From contig NZ_QQAR01000004.1 in the NCBI RefSeq assembly GCF_003350375.1, forward strand, positions 62,001 to 126,000: a stretch of DNA of 64,000 bases. The letters are read 5' to 3'. Source of the stretch: Flavobacterium sp. AG291. GTDB taxonomy: Bacteria > Bacteroidota > Bacteroidia > Flavobacteriales > Flavobacteriaceae. The notes below the pieces were generated by a model. That model ran no database searches. It was not told the DNA's origin and saw nothing but the letters and a program-made list of their open reading frames with translations. Below, one piece after another: positions 22,843 through 30,617 of the stretch. The translations under genes and the position numbers were made by a program. Position 1 is the first letter of the stretch. Each line of letters begins with the position of its first letter.

Positions 22843-24405
22843 GGCTAGGCTTTCGGCGCACTTTATGGCACATTTTTCGCCATCAATCGCCGCTGAAATA
22901 ATACCACCTGCATAGCCTGCACCTTCGCCGCAAGGATATAACCCTTTGATCTGCAGGTGTTCCAACGTAAAATTATCACGAGGTATACGCACAGGCGATG
23001 AAGTCCTTGACTCCGGAGCATGCAAAATGGCCTCATTGGTCAGGTAACCGCGCATTGATTTGCCAAAATCGACAAATCCCTGACGCAACACCTGGGTAAT
23101 GAACCCCGGAAATACCTGCCCTAATTCCACCGAGGTAGTACCCGGTACATATGAGGTTTTAGGTATATCAGCCGATACTTTAGATTGCGTAAAATCGACC
23201 ATACGCTGTGCCGGAACACGTTGGGTCTCACCGGCCAGATGCCATGCTTTCTGCTCTATAGCCTTTTGAAATTCCATTCCGGCAAGGGCGCCATACTTGG
23301 CAAACGGCTTGAAATCTTCAAGTTTAAGTTCTACCACAATACCTGAATTGGCTGTCTCCTGATCACGTTTTGACGGCGACCATCCATTGGTTACCACCTC
23401 TCCCGGACTTGTAGCACAAGGCGCTATCACCCCACCCGGACACATACAAAACGAGTACATTCCCCTGCCATTCACCTGTTTTACAATAGAGTATGGTGCC
23501 GGAGGAAGAAACTCTCCCCTGCCTGTATTGTAATCACAACTGTATTGTATGCTGTCTATCAGTGCCTGAGGGTGCTCTGCACGAACACCAAGGGCGAAAG
23601 GTTTGGCTTCTATGAATATCTTTTTACGGTCTAAAAGTTCAAAGATATCACGGGCAGAATGTCCCGTAGCCAGTATTATTTTAGAGGCATTTATTGTATC
23701 ACCATTTTGTATTACAACGCCCTCCACTTCATTATTTTTAACCAAGATATCTACCACACGGGTATCGAACAGTACCTTACCGCCAAACTCAATAATCTTC
23801 TCACGCATTGATTTGATGATCTTCGGCAGTTTGTTCGTACCAATATGCGGATGGGCTTCCACCAGTATCTCTTCGCTGGCACCAAAACCAACGAACAATT
23901 CGAGGATACGGTCTACATCACCACGCTTTTTAGAACGTGTATAGAGTTTACCATCAGAGTAAGTGCCTGCACCACCTTCACCATAACAGTAGTTAGAGTC
24001 TTCACCAACAATATGGTCACGGTTTATTGCTTTCAGGTCACGGCGACGCTCCTGTACATCCTTACCGCGTTCCAAAACTATGGGTTTTAGTCCAAGCTCA
24101 ATAAGCTGCAATGCAGCAAACAATCCCGCAGGGCCTGCCCCAATAATAATTACTTCCTGCTTATTGGAAACATCTTTATAATCAGGAAGCTGAGCTTTGG
24201 TTTCGGTATAGTCTTCATTCCAGTATACAGCTACTTTAAGGTTGATCTTGATAGCCTTTTGACGGGCATCAATAGAACGCTTAATAATAGCCACATGGCG
24301 TATCTCCTCAGGCTTTACCTGCATGAGTTTAGCAATATGGTTAACTAATAATGGTTGCTGTGCGGCTACTTCGGGCGCCACCTGTATCTGAAGTTCTCTT
24401 GGCAT
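22840..24405 (-). CDS. COG2509-type FAD-dependent oxidoreductase
   Basis: The 521-residue flavoprotein has an N-terminal domain of about 80 residues before the dinucleotide-binding motif IIIGAGPAGLFAALQ (about 86-100). The ATGHSARD segment and a C-terminal GEGAGYAGGI that closes over the FAD are also present. It belongs to the uncharacterised FAD-dependent dehydrogenase family annotated as NAD(FAD)-utilizing dehydrogenase. The reaction is unknown and the location is cytoplasmic. A -7 box ends just 4 bases before the ATG, so the mRNA could be leaderless. Confidence 0.92.
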   Translation of the reverse strand: MPRELQIQVAPEVAAQQPLLVNHIAKLMQVKPEEIRHVAIIKRSIDARQKAIKINLKVAVYWNEDYTETKAQLPDYKDVSNKQEVIIIGAGPAGLFAALQLIELGLKPIVLERGKDVQERRRDLKAINRDHIVGEDSNYCYGEGGAGTYSDGKLYTRSKKRGDVDRILELFVGFGASEEILVEAHPHIGTNKLPKIIKSMREKIIEFGGKVLFDTRVVDILVKNNEVEGVVIQNGDTINASKIILATGHSARDIFELLDRKKIFIEAKPFALGVRAEHPQALIDSIQYSCDYNTGRGEFLPPAPYSIVKQVNGRGMYSFCMCPGGVIAPCATSPGEVVTNGWSPSKRDQETANSGIVVELKLEDFKPFAKYGALAGMEFQKAIEQKAWHLAGETQRVPAQRMVDFTQSKVSADIPKTSYVPGTTSVELGQVFPGFITQVLRQGFVDFGKSMRGYLTNEAILHAPESRTSSPVRIPRDNFTLEHLQIKGLYPCGEGAGYAGGIISAAIDGEKCAIKCAESLA

Positions 24406-24409
24406 GGGG

Positions 24410-24417
24410 CAAAAATA
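24410..24417 (-). promoter_or_regulatory. -7 promoter box abutting a start codon
   Basis: The minus strand reads TATTTTTG, an exact TAnnTTTG match, only 4 bases upstream of the ATG at 24405. With the usual spacing, transcription would start at or next to the A of the ATG. Confidence 0.5.
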
Positions 24418-24431
24418 GTAATTATTTTTCA

Positions 24432-24500
24432 GTCATTGCGAGGAGGTACGACGAAGCAATCTAAGATTGCCACGCTACGTTGCACTTCGCTCGCAATGAC
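24432..24500. repeat. Interspersed palindromic repeat
   Basis: The 69-base element is bounded by GTCATTGCGAG and its perfect inverse CTCGCAATGAC, with an inner palindrome GCAATCTAAGATTGC. It is non-coding and lies between two same-strand genes. It looks like one of the short interspersed palindromes scattered in bacterial genomes. Confidence 0.75.
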
Positions 24501-24512
24501 AAAGCATCCTAA

Positions 24513-25568
24513 CTACTCCTTCATCTCAAAAGCAAACAATGCGAACGATGCCAGCCAGTGTTCGCCTTCGTAGTTGCCGTCGGTTATAGATGGCAATGAA
24601 TATTTAAAATGGGTATCAGCCAAAGACTTTAAGTGCCCTAATTCTTTAGGGTATTGTTTTACAAGCGTGTATAAATTCCATGCACGGCTAAAGTTAAGTC
24701 CGTCAAGATGCACCAGGTGACCATCGGTACGGTCGGACACCTCTCCCGGTTTCCATGTAAACTTTTTGTCGAATAATGCCGGTGCAAAGTCCTTAAGCCA
24801 TTTCAGGAAATCTTTGGCAGGCATAACACGTTGCATAATGCCTATCTCTTCCATACATGGTGAAAGGAAATCGGTACCGCTTGGCTCCCACGCAAACGGG
24901 CAATCGATATCATTCTTAAACAAACGAAGCGCATTCGTTCTGATACTTTGCTGTAAAGGTTGATTATTGGCATGAACCGCATAATCCCATGCAAGATTAA
25001 GCCCAAATGCCGTACTGGTATGGGTGCCGACACGTATGGGGTAATTCAGCTTAGGCAGGAATTCAATGTATCGTTCTGCTAAAAGTGTCGTAAGCGGCTG
25101 CAGGTTAGCAGCCAGTTCTTTAGCAAAAGGCTCATCAGATGTATTCAATTCCTGTTGGAGTTTCAGCAGCCATGCCCAGCCATACATACGCTCGTATGAC
25201 TTTTCATGTTTCTTGTTCACATAAGCTATCTCCTGCGCTATGTTTTCTTTTGACAGGTTTATTTTTAGCTTATTGATGATCTCTTCCCGACCTTCAAGAT
25301 TAGGGAATTGCTTTAGCAGATAGACAAGGCTCCAATGCCCGTGTACGGAGGAATGCCAGTCGAAACACCCATAAAAAGCAGGATGCAGTTGTTTTGGCGA
25401 CTGAATTTCAGAGGCATCAGCCAAAAGCTGGCTTAGCTTATTTGGGTATTCCTGCTGAAGGCATTTTACAGGCAACTTTGCGAGAGCGTTCGCTTGTTGC
25501 AGGTTTAGTTCCTGGGCAGATGTTATGGTTATTGAAAAGAGAAATGCGGTTAGGTATAGGTGTTTCAT
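24513..25568 (-). CDS. DUF2891 protein, exported
   Basis: The 351-residue protein starts at the ATG at 25568 with a signal peptide (MKHLYLTAFLFSITITSAQ). A TTG at 25601 would only add 11 polar residues in front of it, so I reject that start. DUF2891 hallmarks are HPAFYGCFDWHSSVHGHWSLV (about 70-90), YGWAWLLKLQQEL and GTDFLSPCMEE. The family is thought to have an alpha/alpha-barrel fold like some glycosidases, but no reaction is known to me. It is probably periplasmic. The gene ends with TAG, 13 bases before a palindromic repeat. Confidence 0.9.
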   Translation of the reverse strand: MKHLYLTAFLFSITITSAQELNLQQANALAKLPVKCLQQEYPNKLSQLLADASEIQSPKQLHPAFYGCFDWHSSVHGHWSLVYLLKQFPNLEGREEIINKLKINLSKENIAQEIAYVNKKHEKSYERMYGWAWLLKLQQELNTSDEPFAKELAANLQPLTTLLAERYIEFLPKLNYPIRVGTHTSTAFGLNLAWDYAVHANNQPLQQSIRTNALRLFKNDIDCPFAWEPSGTDFLSPCMEEIGIMQRVMPAKDFLKWLKDFAPALFDKKFTWKPGEVSDRTDGHLVHLDGLNFSRAWNLYTLVKQYPKELGHLKSLADTHFKYSLPSITDGNYEGEHWLASFALFAFEMKE

Positions 25569-25585
25569 TGGGTTGTGTTTTATTT

Positions 25586-25613
25586 CCTGCAAGGTTTTCA
25601 AAAGCTTGTAGGT
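25586..25613. repeat. CCTGCAAGGTTT palindrome, copy A
   Basis: An imperfect palindrome running from CCTGCAAGG to CTTGTAGGT. It is an inverted copy of the element at 25650-25682. Both lie upstream of the DUF2891 gene and of the divergent 25729 gene. Confidence 0.6.
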
Positions 25614-25649
25614 ATGACCGGCATAAATATAAATACTTTACCATAATTA

Positions 25650-25682
25650 AAACCTACAAGGTTTCAAAAACCTTGCAGGTTG
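25650..25682. repeat. AACCTACAAGGTTT palindrome, copy B
   Basis: Nearly perfect hairpin: AACCTACAAGGTTT and AAACCTTGCAGGTT around a 3-base centre. With copy A it forms a larger inverted pair. Confidence 0.65.
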
Positions 25683-25693
25683 GCTAAACTTTG

Positions 25694-25701
25694 TAACTTT
25701 G
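25694..25701 (+). promoter_or_regulatory. -7 promoter box
   Basis: TAACTTTG, exact match, 27 bases before the ATG at 25729. The segment repeats the word AACTTTG three times (25688-25715), so which copy acts is uncertain. Confidence 0.5.
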
Positions 25702-25728
25702 CCGCTCTGAAACTTTGCAACTTAAAAA

Positions 25729-25965
25729 ATGAGAAAAATAAAACTGATATGGGATTTCCGTGGTGAAGCCGGAGCCAAAACTGCCGAACACCACGAGATA
25801 CACCTTAAAGAATATATCGTCATAGAAAAACTACCACTTAACATCACTGGATTTGATATCCTGTCTGATATGCATGCCATTGCGTGGATGGTTGTGACTG
25901 ATGAGCACATGATACAGGTAAGAGATGCATTGAAGCCGCATAGAGGAGAGCTTTACGAGGTATAG
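25729..25965 (+). CDS. Conserved small protein, unknown function
   Basis: The 78-residue cytoplasmic protein starts MRKIKLIWDFRGEAGAKTAE. The middle EYIVIEKLPLNITGFDILSD and the C-terminal VTDEHMIQVRDALKPHRGELYEV suggest a small alpha/beta fold. The sequence looks like a conserved flavobacterial protein but I cannot name a family. It has a promoter candidate of its own. Its TAG stop is the first unit of the longest CAGT array in the window, and it is convergent with recQ. Confidence 0.8.
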   Translation: MRKIKLIWDFRGEAGAKTAEHHEIHLKEYIVIEKLPLNITGFDILSDMHAIAWMVVTDEHMIQVRDALKPHRGELYEV

Positions 25966-26022
25966 TGTTCAGTGTTCAGTGTTCAGTGTTCAGTGTTCAG
26001 TGTTCAGTGTTCAGTGTTCAGT
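25963..26022 (+). repeat. CAGT heptad array at a TAG stop codon
   Basis: The stop codon starts TAGT, followed by eight perfect tandem copies of GTTCAGT. The CAGT units are spaced exactly 7 bases apart and continue the register of the TAGT. Confidence 0.95.
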
Positions 26023-26060
26023 GGAAAACAGTAAACTTCAATCTCATATTGTATAAAAAC

Positions 26061-26094
26061 AAAAAATCCTGAATTGCTTCAGGATTTTCTTTTA
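26061..26094. terminator. Hairpin between convergent genes
   Basis: Stem AAAATCCTGA with TCAGGATTTT, loop ATTGCT, then T-rich sequence. It sits between the two facing CAGT arrays and can terminate either gene. Confidence 0.75.
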
Positions 26095-26104
26095 TATTTT
26101 TTTC

Positions 26105-26132
26105 GTGTGTGTGTGTGTGTGTGTGTGTGTGT
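26105..26132. repeat. GT dinucleotide microsatellite
   Basis: Fourteen uninterrupted GT units between the terminator hairpin and the recQ-side CAGT array. Such length is unusual in bacteria and prone to slippage. No reading frame or promoter overlaps it. Confidence 0.95.
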
Positions 26133-26137
26133 TTCAA

Positions 26138-26167
26138 ACTGTAAACTGTGACTGCGACTGAATACTA
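26138..26167 (-). repeat. CAGT array at the recQ stop codon
   Basis: On the minus strand the TAG stop of recQ begins TAGT and is followed by four CAGT units at steps of 7, 6, 6 and 7 bases. Confidence 0.8.
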
Positions 26168-28360
26168 ATTCGCTACTTCACTGATAAACTTAATACGCAT
26201 TAGTCGTAGCTCTTCGGTATCATAATCGCCATCAAATTCTTTTAAAGCGTCTTTGATGCTGTCGGATTCTGACTCCATGTAGTAATCATGGATTTCCTCC
26301 TGCTGATCCTCATCAAGGATATCATCTATCCAGTAACTGATATTCAGCTTTGTTCCTGAATAAACAATCTGCTCCATTTCTTTAAGCAGCGCATCCATAT
26401 CAAGTCCTTTAGCCTTAGCAATATCATTCAGCGATAGCTTTCTGTCAATATTCTGGATGATGTATAACTTAAGTCCTGAATTGGCTCCTGTAGATTTTAC
26501 TACAAGATCATCCGGTCTCATGATGTCATTATCTTCAACATAACGCGCAATCAGTTCAACGAAGTCCTTACCATATTTCTTGGCTTTACCCTCACCTACT
26601 CCGTGTACGTTACCCAACTCATCGATACTAATAGGATATTTAAGTGCCATATCTTCCAGCGAAGGATCCTGAAAGACCACAAACGGAGGTACCCCTAGTT
26701 TTTTTGCCACTTTTTTACGAAGCTCTTTCAGCATCCCCATAAGCACTTCATCAGAAGTTCCTGAAGATTTAGCCGCCGTAACGGTAGCCTCCTCCTCATT
26801 CTCGTTATAATCATGATCTTCACTCATCATGAACGATTTTGGATTCTTTATAAAGTCCTCACCTTCGGCAGTAAGCTTCAGTACACCATAGGTCTCAATA
26901 TCTTTAGAAAGATAGCCCTCTACAAGCACCTGACGTATAAGCGCCATCCAGTATTTTTCGTCATGGTCAGAACCGGAACCAAAATACGATTGCGAATCGG
27001 TCTTATGCGCTTTTATAACGGCATTGATCTTACCTATAAGGGTAAAGATAACTTCTTTGGATTTATACAGCTGATTGATATTTTTTACCACTTTCAGCAA
27101 TGTCACTACCTGATCCTGAGCTTCAACTTTTTTCTTAGGATTACGAACATTGTCATCCATATCGGCACCTTCGCCATTTACCTCGTCAAATTCCTCACCA
27201 AAATAGTGCAGCAGGAATTTACGTCGCGACATCGAAGTTTCGGCATAAGCCACAACTTCCTGAAGCAGTGCAAAACCTATCTCCTGTTCTGCTACCGGTT
27301 TGCCCGACATAAATTTCTCAAGCTTTTCGATATCCTTATAAGAGTAGTAAGCCAAACAGTGGCCTTCACCGCCATCACGTCCGGCTCGTCCGGTTTCCTG
27401 ATAGTAGCTCTCTAATGATTTAGGGATATCATGGTGTATTACAAAACGAACATCCGGTTTATCGATACCCATACCAAAGGCAATGGTAGCCACCACCACA
27501 TCAACATCTTCCATAAGGAACATGTCCTGATGTTTGGCGCGGGTTTTGGCGTCAAGGCCGGCATGATACGGTACGGCACTAATGCCATTTACCTGTAATA
27601 CCTGTGCTATCTCTTCTACCTTTTTACGGCTCAGACAGTAGATAACACCCGATTTTCCTTTATGCTGACGAATAAAACGAATAATATCCGATTCAACGTT
27701 CTTGGTTTTGGTACGAACCTCATAAAACAGGTTGGCCCTGTTAAACGATGCTTTAAAAGTATTCGCATCGGTCATTTCGAGGTTTTTCAGGATATCTTCC
27801 TGTACTTTAGGCGTAGCAGTAGCTGTAAGCCCTATAACAGGTACATCGCCCAACTGGCGAATAATACTCCTCAGGTTACGGTATTCCGGACGGAAGTCGT
27901 GCCCCCATTCCGATATACAGTGAGCTTCATCTATGGCTACGAACGAAAGCGGTACGCTTTGCAGGAAACTGACATATTCTTCTTTTGTCAGTGATTCCGG
28001 AGCAACATAAAGCAATTTCGTCAATCCCGAAGAGATGTCCTTCTTAACCTGATTAATTTCTGTCTTAGTAAGCGAGGAATTAAGTACGTGTGCAATACCG
28101 GGCTCAGATGAAAGGCTCCTGATGGCATCCACCTGGTTTTTCATAAGCGCGATAAGGGGAGAAACTACGATTGCAGTTCCGTCAAGTGCCAGCGCAGGCA
28201 ATTGGTAACATAATGATTTACCGCCACCTGTAGGCATAATAACAAATGTGTTGTGGCCTGAAATAATACTCTTTACAACATCTTCCTGAAGGCCCTTGAA
28301 TTTGTTAAAACCAAAATATTTTTTTAACTCTTTGTGCAAGTCAATTTCGGTCGATTTCAT
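26165..28360 (-). CDS. recQ: ATP-dependent DNA helicase RecQ, zinc site lost
   Basis: The 731-residue 3'-5' DNA helicase for recombination and repair has Walker A PTGGGKS (about 43-49), DEAH (144-147), TATATP, and the arginine-finger region QETGRAGRDG (321-330). An RQC winged helix and an HRDC domain (about 545-615, including HGVGEGKAKKYG) follow. It is longer than E. coli RecQ, with an extra helical C-terminus. Oddly, the zinc-binding subdomain (about 376-408: SRRKFLLHYFGE...) has no cysteine at all, where E. coli RecQ has Cys380, 397, 400 and 403. Its stop codon starts a CAGT array. Confidence 0.95.
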   Translation of the reverse strand: MKSTEIDLHKELKKYFGFNKFKGLQEDVVKSIISGHNTFVIMPTGGGKSLCYQLPALALDGTAIVVSPLIALMKNQVDAIRSLSSEPGIAHVLNSSLTKTEINQVKKDISSGLTKLLYVAPESLTKEEYVSFLQSVPLSFVAIDEAHCISEWGHDFRPEYRNLRSIIRQLGDVPVIGLTATATPKVQEDILKNLEMTDANTFKASFNRANLFYEVRTKTKNVESDIIRFIRQHKGKSGVIYCLSRKKVEEIAQVLQVNGISAVPYHAGLDAKTRAKHQDMFLMEDVDVVVATIAFGMGIDKPDVRFVIHHDIPKSLESYYQETGRAGRDGGEGHCLAYYSYKDIEKLEKFMSGKPVAEQEIGFALLQEVVAYAETSMSRRKFLLHYFGEEFDEVNGEGADMDDNVRNPKKKVEAQDQVVTLLKVVKNINQLYKSKEVIFTLIGKINAVIKAHKTDSQSYFGSGSDHDEKYWMALIRQVLVEGYLSKDIETYGVLKLTAEGEDFIKNPKSFMMSEDHDYNENEEEATVTAAKSSGTSDEVLMGMLKELRKKVAKKLGVPPFVVFQDPSLEDMALKYPISIDELGNVHGVGEGKAKKYGKDFVELIARYVEDNDIMRPDDLVVKSTGANSGLKLYIIQNIDRKLSLNDIAKAKGLDMDALLKEMEQIVYSGTKLNISYWIDDILDEDQQEEIHDYYMESESDSIKDALKEFDGDYDTEELRLMRIKFISEVAN

Positions 28361-28382
28361 TATTTATTAATAGTAATTTACA

Positions 28383-28390
28383 TAAATTTG
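28383..28390 (+). promoter_or_regulatory. -7 promoter box for the kdsD operon
   Basis: TAAATTTG matches TAnnTTTG exactly and ends 58 bases before the TTG start of kdsD. Confidence 0.5.
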
Positions 28391-28448
28391 CAGAACATAA
28401 AGATACAAAAATCTTTAACACGCACAACTTTTTAAACATTTCACAAGT

Positions 28449-29414
28449 TTGATAAATAGAGACGCAATATTGGCTTCGGCCAAAAAAACTATACTTTCTG
28501 AAAGTGAGAGCATTGCTAACCTGGTACAATTCGTTGATGATGATTTTGCCAAAGCAGCCGAGATAATTTACAACAGTAAAGGAAGGCTTGTAGTTACCGG
28601 AATCGGCAAGAGTGCCATCATTGCTCAAAAAATTGTTGCAACCCTTAATTCTACAGGAACACCATCAATATTCCTTCATGCTGCCGAAGCCATTCATGGC
28701 GATTTAGGCATGGTACAGCCCGGCGATGTGGTTATCTGCATTTCAAAAAGCGGAAACAGTCCTGAAATTAAAGTATTGGTTCCTTTGTTAAAACGTTTTG
28801 GCAATATTCTTATTGCAATGACGGCCAATAAATCTTCTTTCCTTGGAAAAGAATCCGACTATTTACTTAATGCGTATGTAGAGTCAGAGGCTTGTCCTAA
28901 CAACCTTGCCCCTACCAACAGTACAACCGCACAGCTTGTATTGGGCGATGCACTTGCCGTTTGTCTTATGGAGATGCGTGATTTCAGGAGCGAGGACTTT
29001 GCAAAATACCATCCGGGTGGTGCATTGGGCAAAAAGCTGTTGCTTCGTGTAGGTGATATGCTCGACGGTACACACAAGCCACAGGTTAGCCCTGATTGCA
29101 GCATTAAAAAAGCTATTGTGGAGATTTCAGAAAAAAGACTTGGTGTTACTGCAGTAATCGAAAACGAAAAGATCGTTGGTATCATTACCGACGGAGACAT
29201 CCGAAGAATGCTGAATGACAGGGATAATATTGCAGGAGTAACCGCAGCGGATATCATGACCCGCAACCCAAAAACAATAAAAAGTACTGACATGGCTGCC
29301 GATGCCCTTAATACCATGGAGAATCATTCCATCACCCAGCTTGTGGTAGCCGATAATGGCGAGTATAAAGGCATACTGCACTTACATGATATCTTAAAAG
29401 AAGGAATAGTATAA
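28449..29414 (+). CDS. kdsD: Arabinose-5-phosphate isomerase (KpsF/GutQ family)
   Basis: The enzyme converts ribulose-5-phosphate to arabinose-5-phosphate, the first step to KDO for lipopolysaccharide. The 321-residue product has an N-terminal SIS domain (about 35-175) with GIGKSAIIAQKIVATLNSTG and CISKSGNSPEI, and two CBS domains (about 205-320). No ATG fits; the frame opens with a TTG at 28449 giving MINRDAILASAKK. That agrees with the N-terminus of relatives as I recall it. It overlaps tatC by 1 base, starting a plus-strand run that includes lptB, which fits a role in the LPS pathway. Confidence 0.93.
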   Translation: MINRDAILASAKKTILSESESIANLVQFVDDDFAKAAEIIYNSKGRLVVTGIGKSAIIAQKIVATLNSTGTPSIFLHAAEAIHGDLGMVQPGDVVICISKSGNSPEIKVLVPLLKRFGNILIAMTANKSSFLGKESDYLLNAYVESEACPNNLAPTNSTTAQLVLGDALAVCLMEMRDFRSEDFAKYHPGGALGKKLLLRVGDMLDGTHKPQVSPDCSIKKAIVEISEKRLGVTAVIENEKIVGIITDGDIRRMLNDRDNIAGVTAADIMTRNPKTIKSTDMAADALNTMENHSITQLVVADNGEYKGILHLHDILKEGIV

Positions 29415-30250
29415 TGGCTAAACAAAAGAATAATGCTGGTGAAATGTCATTCCTGGGCCACCTGGAAGAACTGCGCTGGCTATTGGTAAGAAGCTCTGCT
29501 GGTATTATAATCGGAGGATGTATTGCCTTTGCTTTTAGTAGTTTTATCTTCGATCAGATTATATTCGCTCCTGTAAAAGGTGACTTTATAACCTACCGAA
29601 TTTTTTGCGACCTTGCTAATAAATACGATCTCGATAAAAGCTTTTGTATTCAGGAGCTACCTTTTGAGATACAGAGTAGAACAATGGATGGCCAGTTTAC
29701 CACTGACATCTGGACATCAATAACTGCAGGTTTCATCCTGGCTTTCCCTTTTATCCTTTGGCAGTTCTGGAAATTTATCAGCCCGGCCTTATACGATAAG
29801 GAGAAAAAATATGCTGTTGGCTTTATTGTCATGACATCATTGCTTTTCTTTATAGGCGTAATTTTTGGACATTACCTAATTACACCATTGTCCTTAAACT
29901 TCCTGGCCAACTACAAGATTAGTGACGTAGTTAAGAATGATATCGACCTGGATTCGTATCTTAGTCTTGTAAAAACAACAGCAATATCGTGCGGACTGGT
30001 ATTTGAAATGCCAATAATCATGTACTTCCTTTCTAAAATAGGACTGGTTTCGGCAAATTTCCTTCGCACATACAGAAAATATGCAATTGTTGTCATACTG
30101 ATCATTGCTGCTATAGTTACCCCTCCCGATGTGGTGAGCCAGACTATAGTATCGATACCACTACTTATCCTTTATGAGGTAAGTATCTTTATCGCGGCAC
30201 GAATCGAAAAAAACAAAGCAAAAATAGAAAAGGCAGAAAACAATGGCTGA
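29414..30250 (+). CDS. tatC: Sec-independent protein translocase TatC
   Basis: The 278-residue inner-membrane protein has six predicted helices. The N-terminal MSFLGHLEELRWLLVRS is the conserved start that binds twin-arginine signals. FWKFISPALYDKEKK and the C-terminal AIVTPPDVVSQ are also TatC signatures. A long periplasmic loop (about 50-95) is characteristic of Bacteroidetes TatC. The gene overlaps kdsD by 1 base and the AhpD-like gene by 8. No tatA or tatB lies nearby. Confidence 0.95.
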   Translation: MAKQKNNAGEMSFLGHLEELRWLLVRSSAGIIIGGCIAFAFSSFIFDQIIFAPVKGDFITYRIFCDLANKYDLDKSFCIQELPFEIQSRTMDGQFTTDIWTSITAGFILAFPFILWQFWKFISPALYDKEKKYAVGFIVMTSLLFFIGVIFGHYLITPLSLNFLANYKISDVVKNDIDLDSYLSLVKTTAISCGLVFEMPIIMYFLSKIGLVSANFLRTYRKYAIVVILIIAAIVTPPDVVSQTIVSIPLLILYEVSIFIAARIEKNKAKIEKAENNG

Positions 30251-30605
30251 TATAGTAAAAGAATTCAACGAGTACCGCCAAAAAATGAACGAAAAGCTCC
30301 TGGCGGACGACAATAAGGTCATCAAACGTATTTTTAACCTTGACACCAATGCCTATATGGAAGGTGCACTTGACGTAAAAACCAAAGAGCTTTTAGGCCT
30401 TGTGGCTTCTGTAGTTCTTCGTTGTGATGATTGCGTAAAATACCACCTGGAAACCTGCCACAAAGAAGGACTTACCAAAGCCGAGGTAATGGAAGCTTTA
30501 AGTATCGGCACGCTTGTTGGTGGTACTATTGTTATCCCTCACCTGCGCAGGGCTTACGAATTTTGGGAAGCGCTTGATGAGAGTGCAGGCAACACAACTG
30601 TTTAA
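30243..30605 (+). CDS. Carboxymuconolactone decarboxylase / AhpD-like protein
   Basis: The 120-residue all-helical protein has the AhpD-type redox motif CDDC (Cys61, Cys64) with His68 four residues after the second cysteine. GTLVGGTIVIPHLRRAYEFWEAL follows. Members act as peroxidase partners or are uncharacterised; the CxxC-x3-H pattern supports a redox role rather than ring decarboxylation. It overlaps tatC by 8 bases and precedes lptB by 12, so it is part of the kdsD-tatC-lptB operon. This order is common in Flavobacteriaceae to my recollection. Confidence 0.9.
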   Translation: MADIVKEFNEYRQKMNEKLLADDNKVIKRIFNLDTNAYMEGALDVKTKELLGLVASVVLRCDDCVKYHLETCHKEGLTKAEVMEALSIGTLVGGTIVIPHLRRAYEFWEALDESAGNTTV

Positions 30606-30617
30606 TACAGGACATAC

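Noticed and set aside
25967..26022. GTTCAGT array as a CRISPR-like array
   Set aside because: Units are 7 bases with no unique spacers and no cas genes are present.
26105..26132. GT microsatellite as a phase-variation switch
   Set aside because: It lies between convergent gene ends, outside any reading frame or recognisable promoter.
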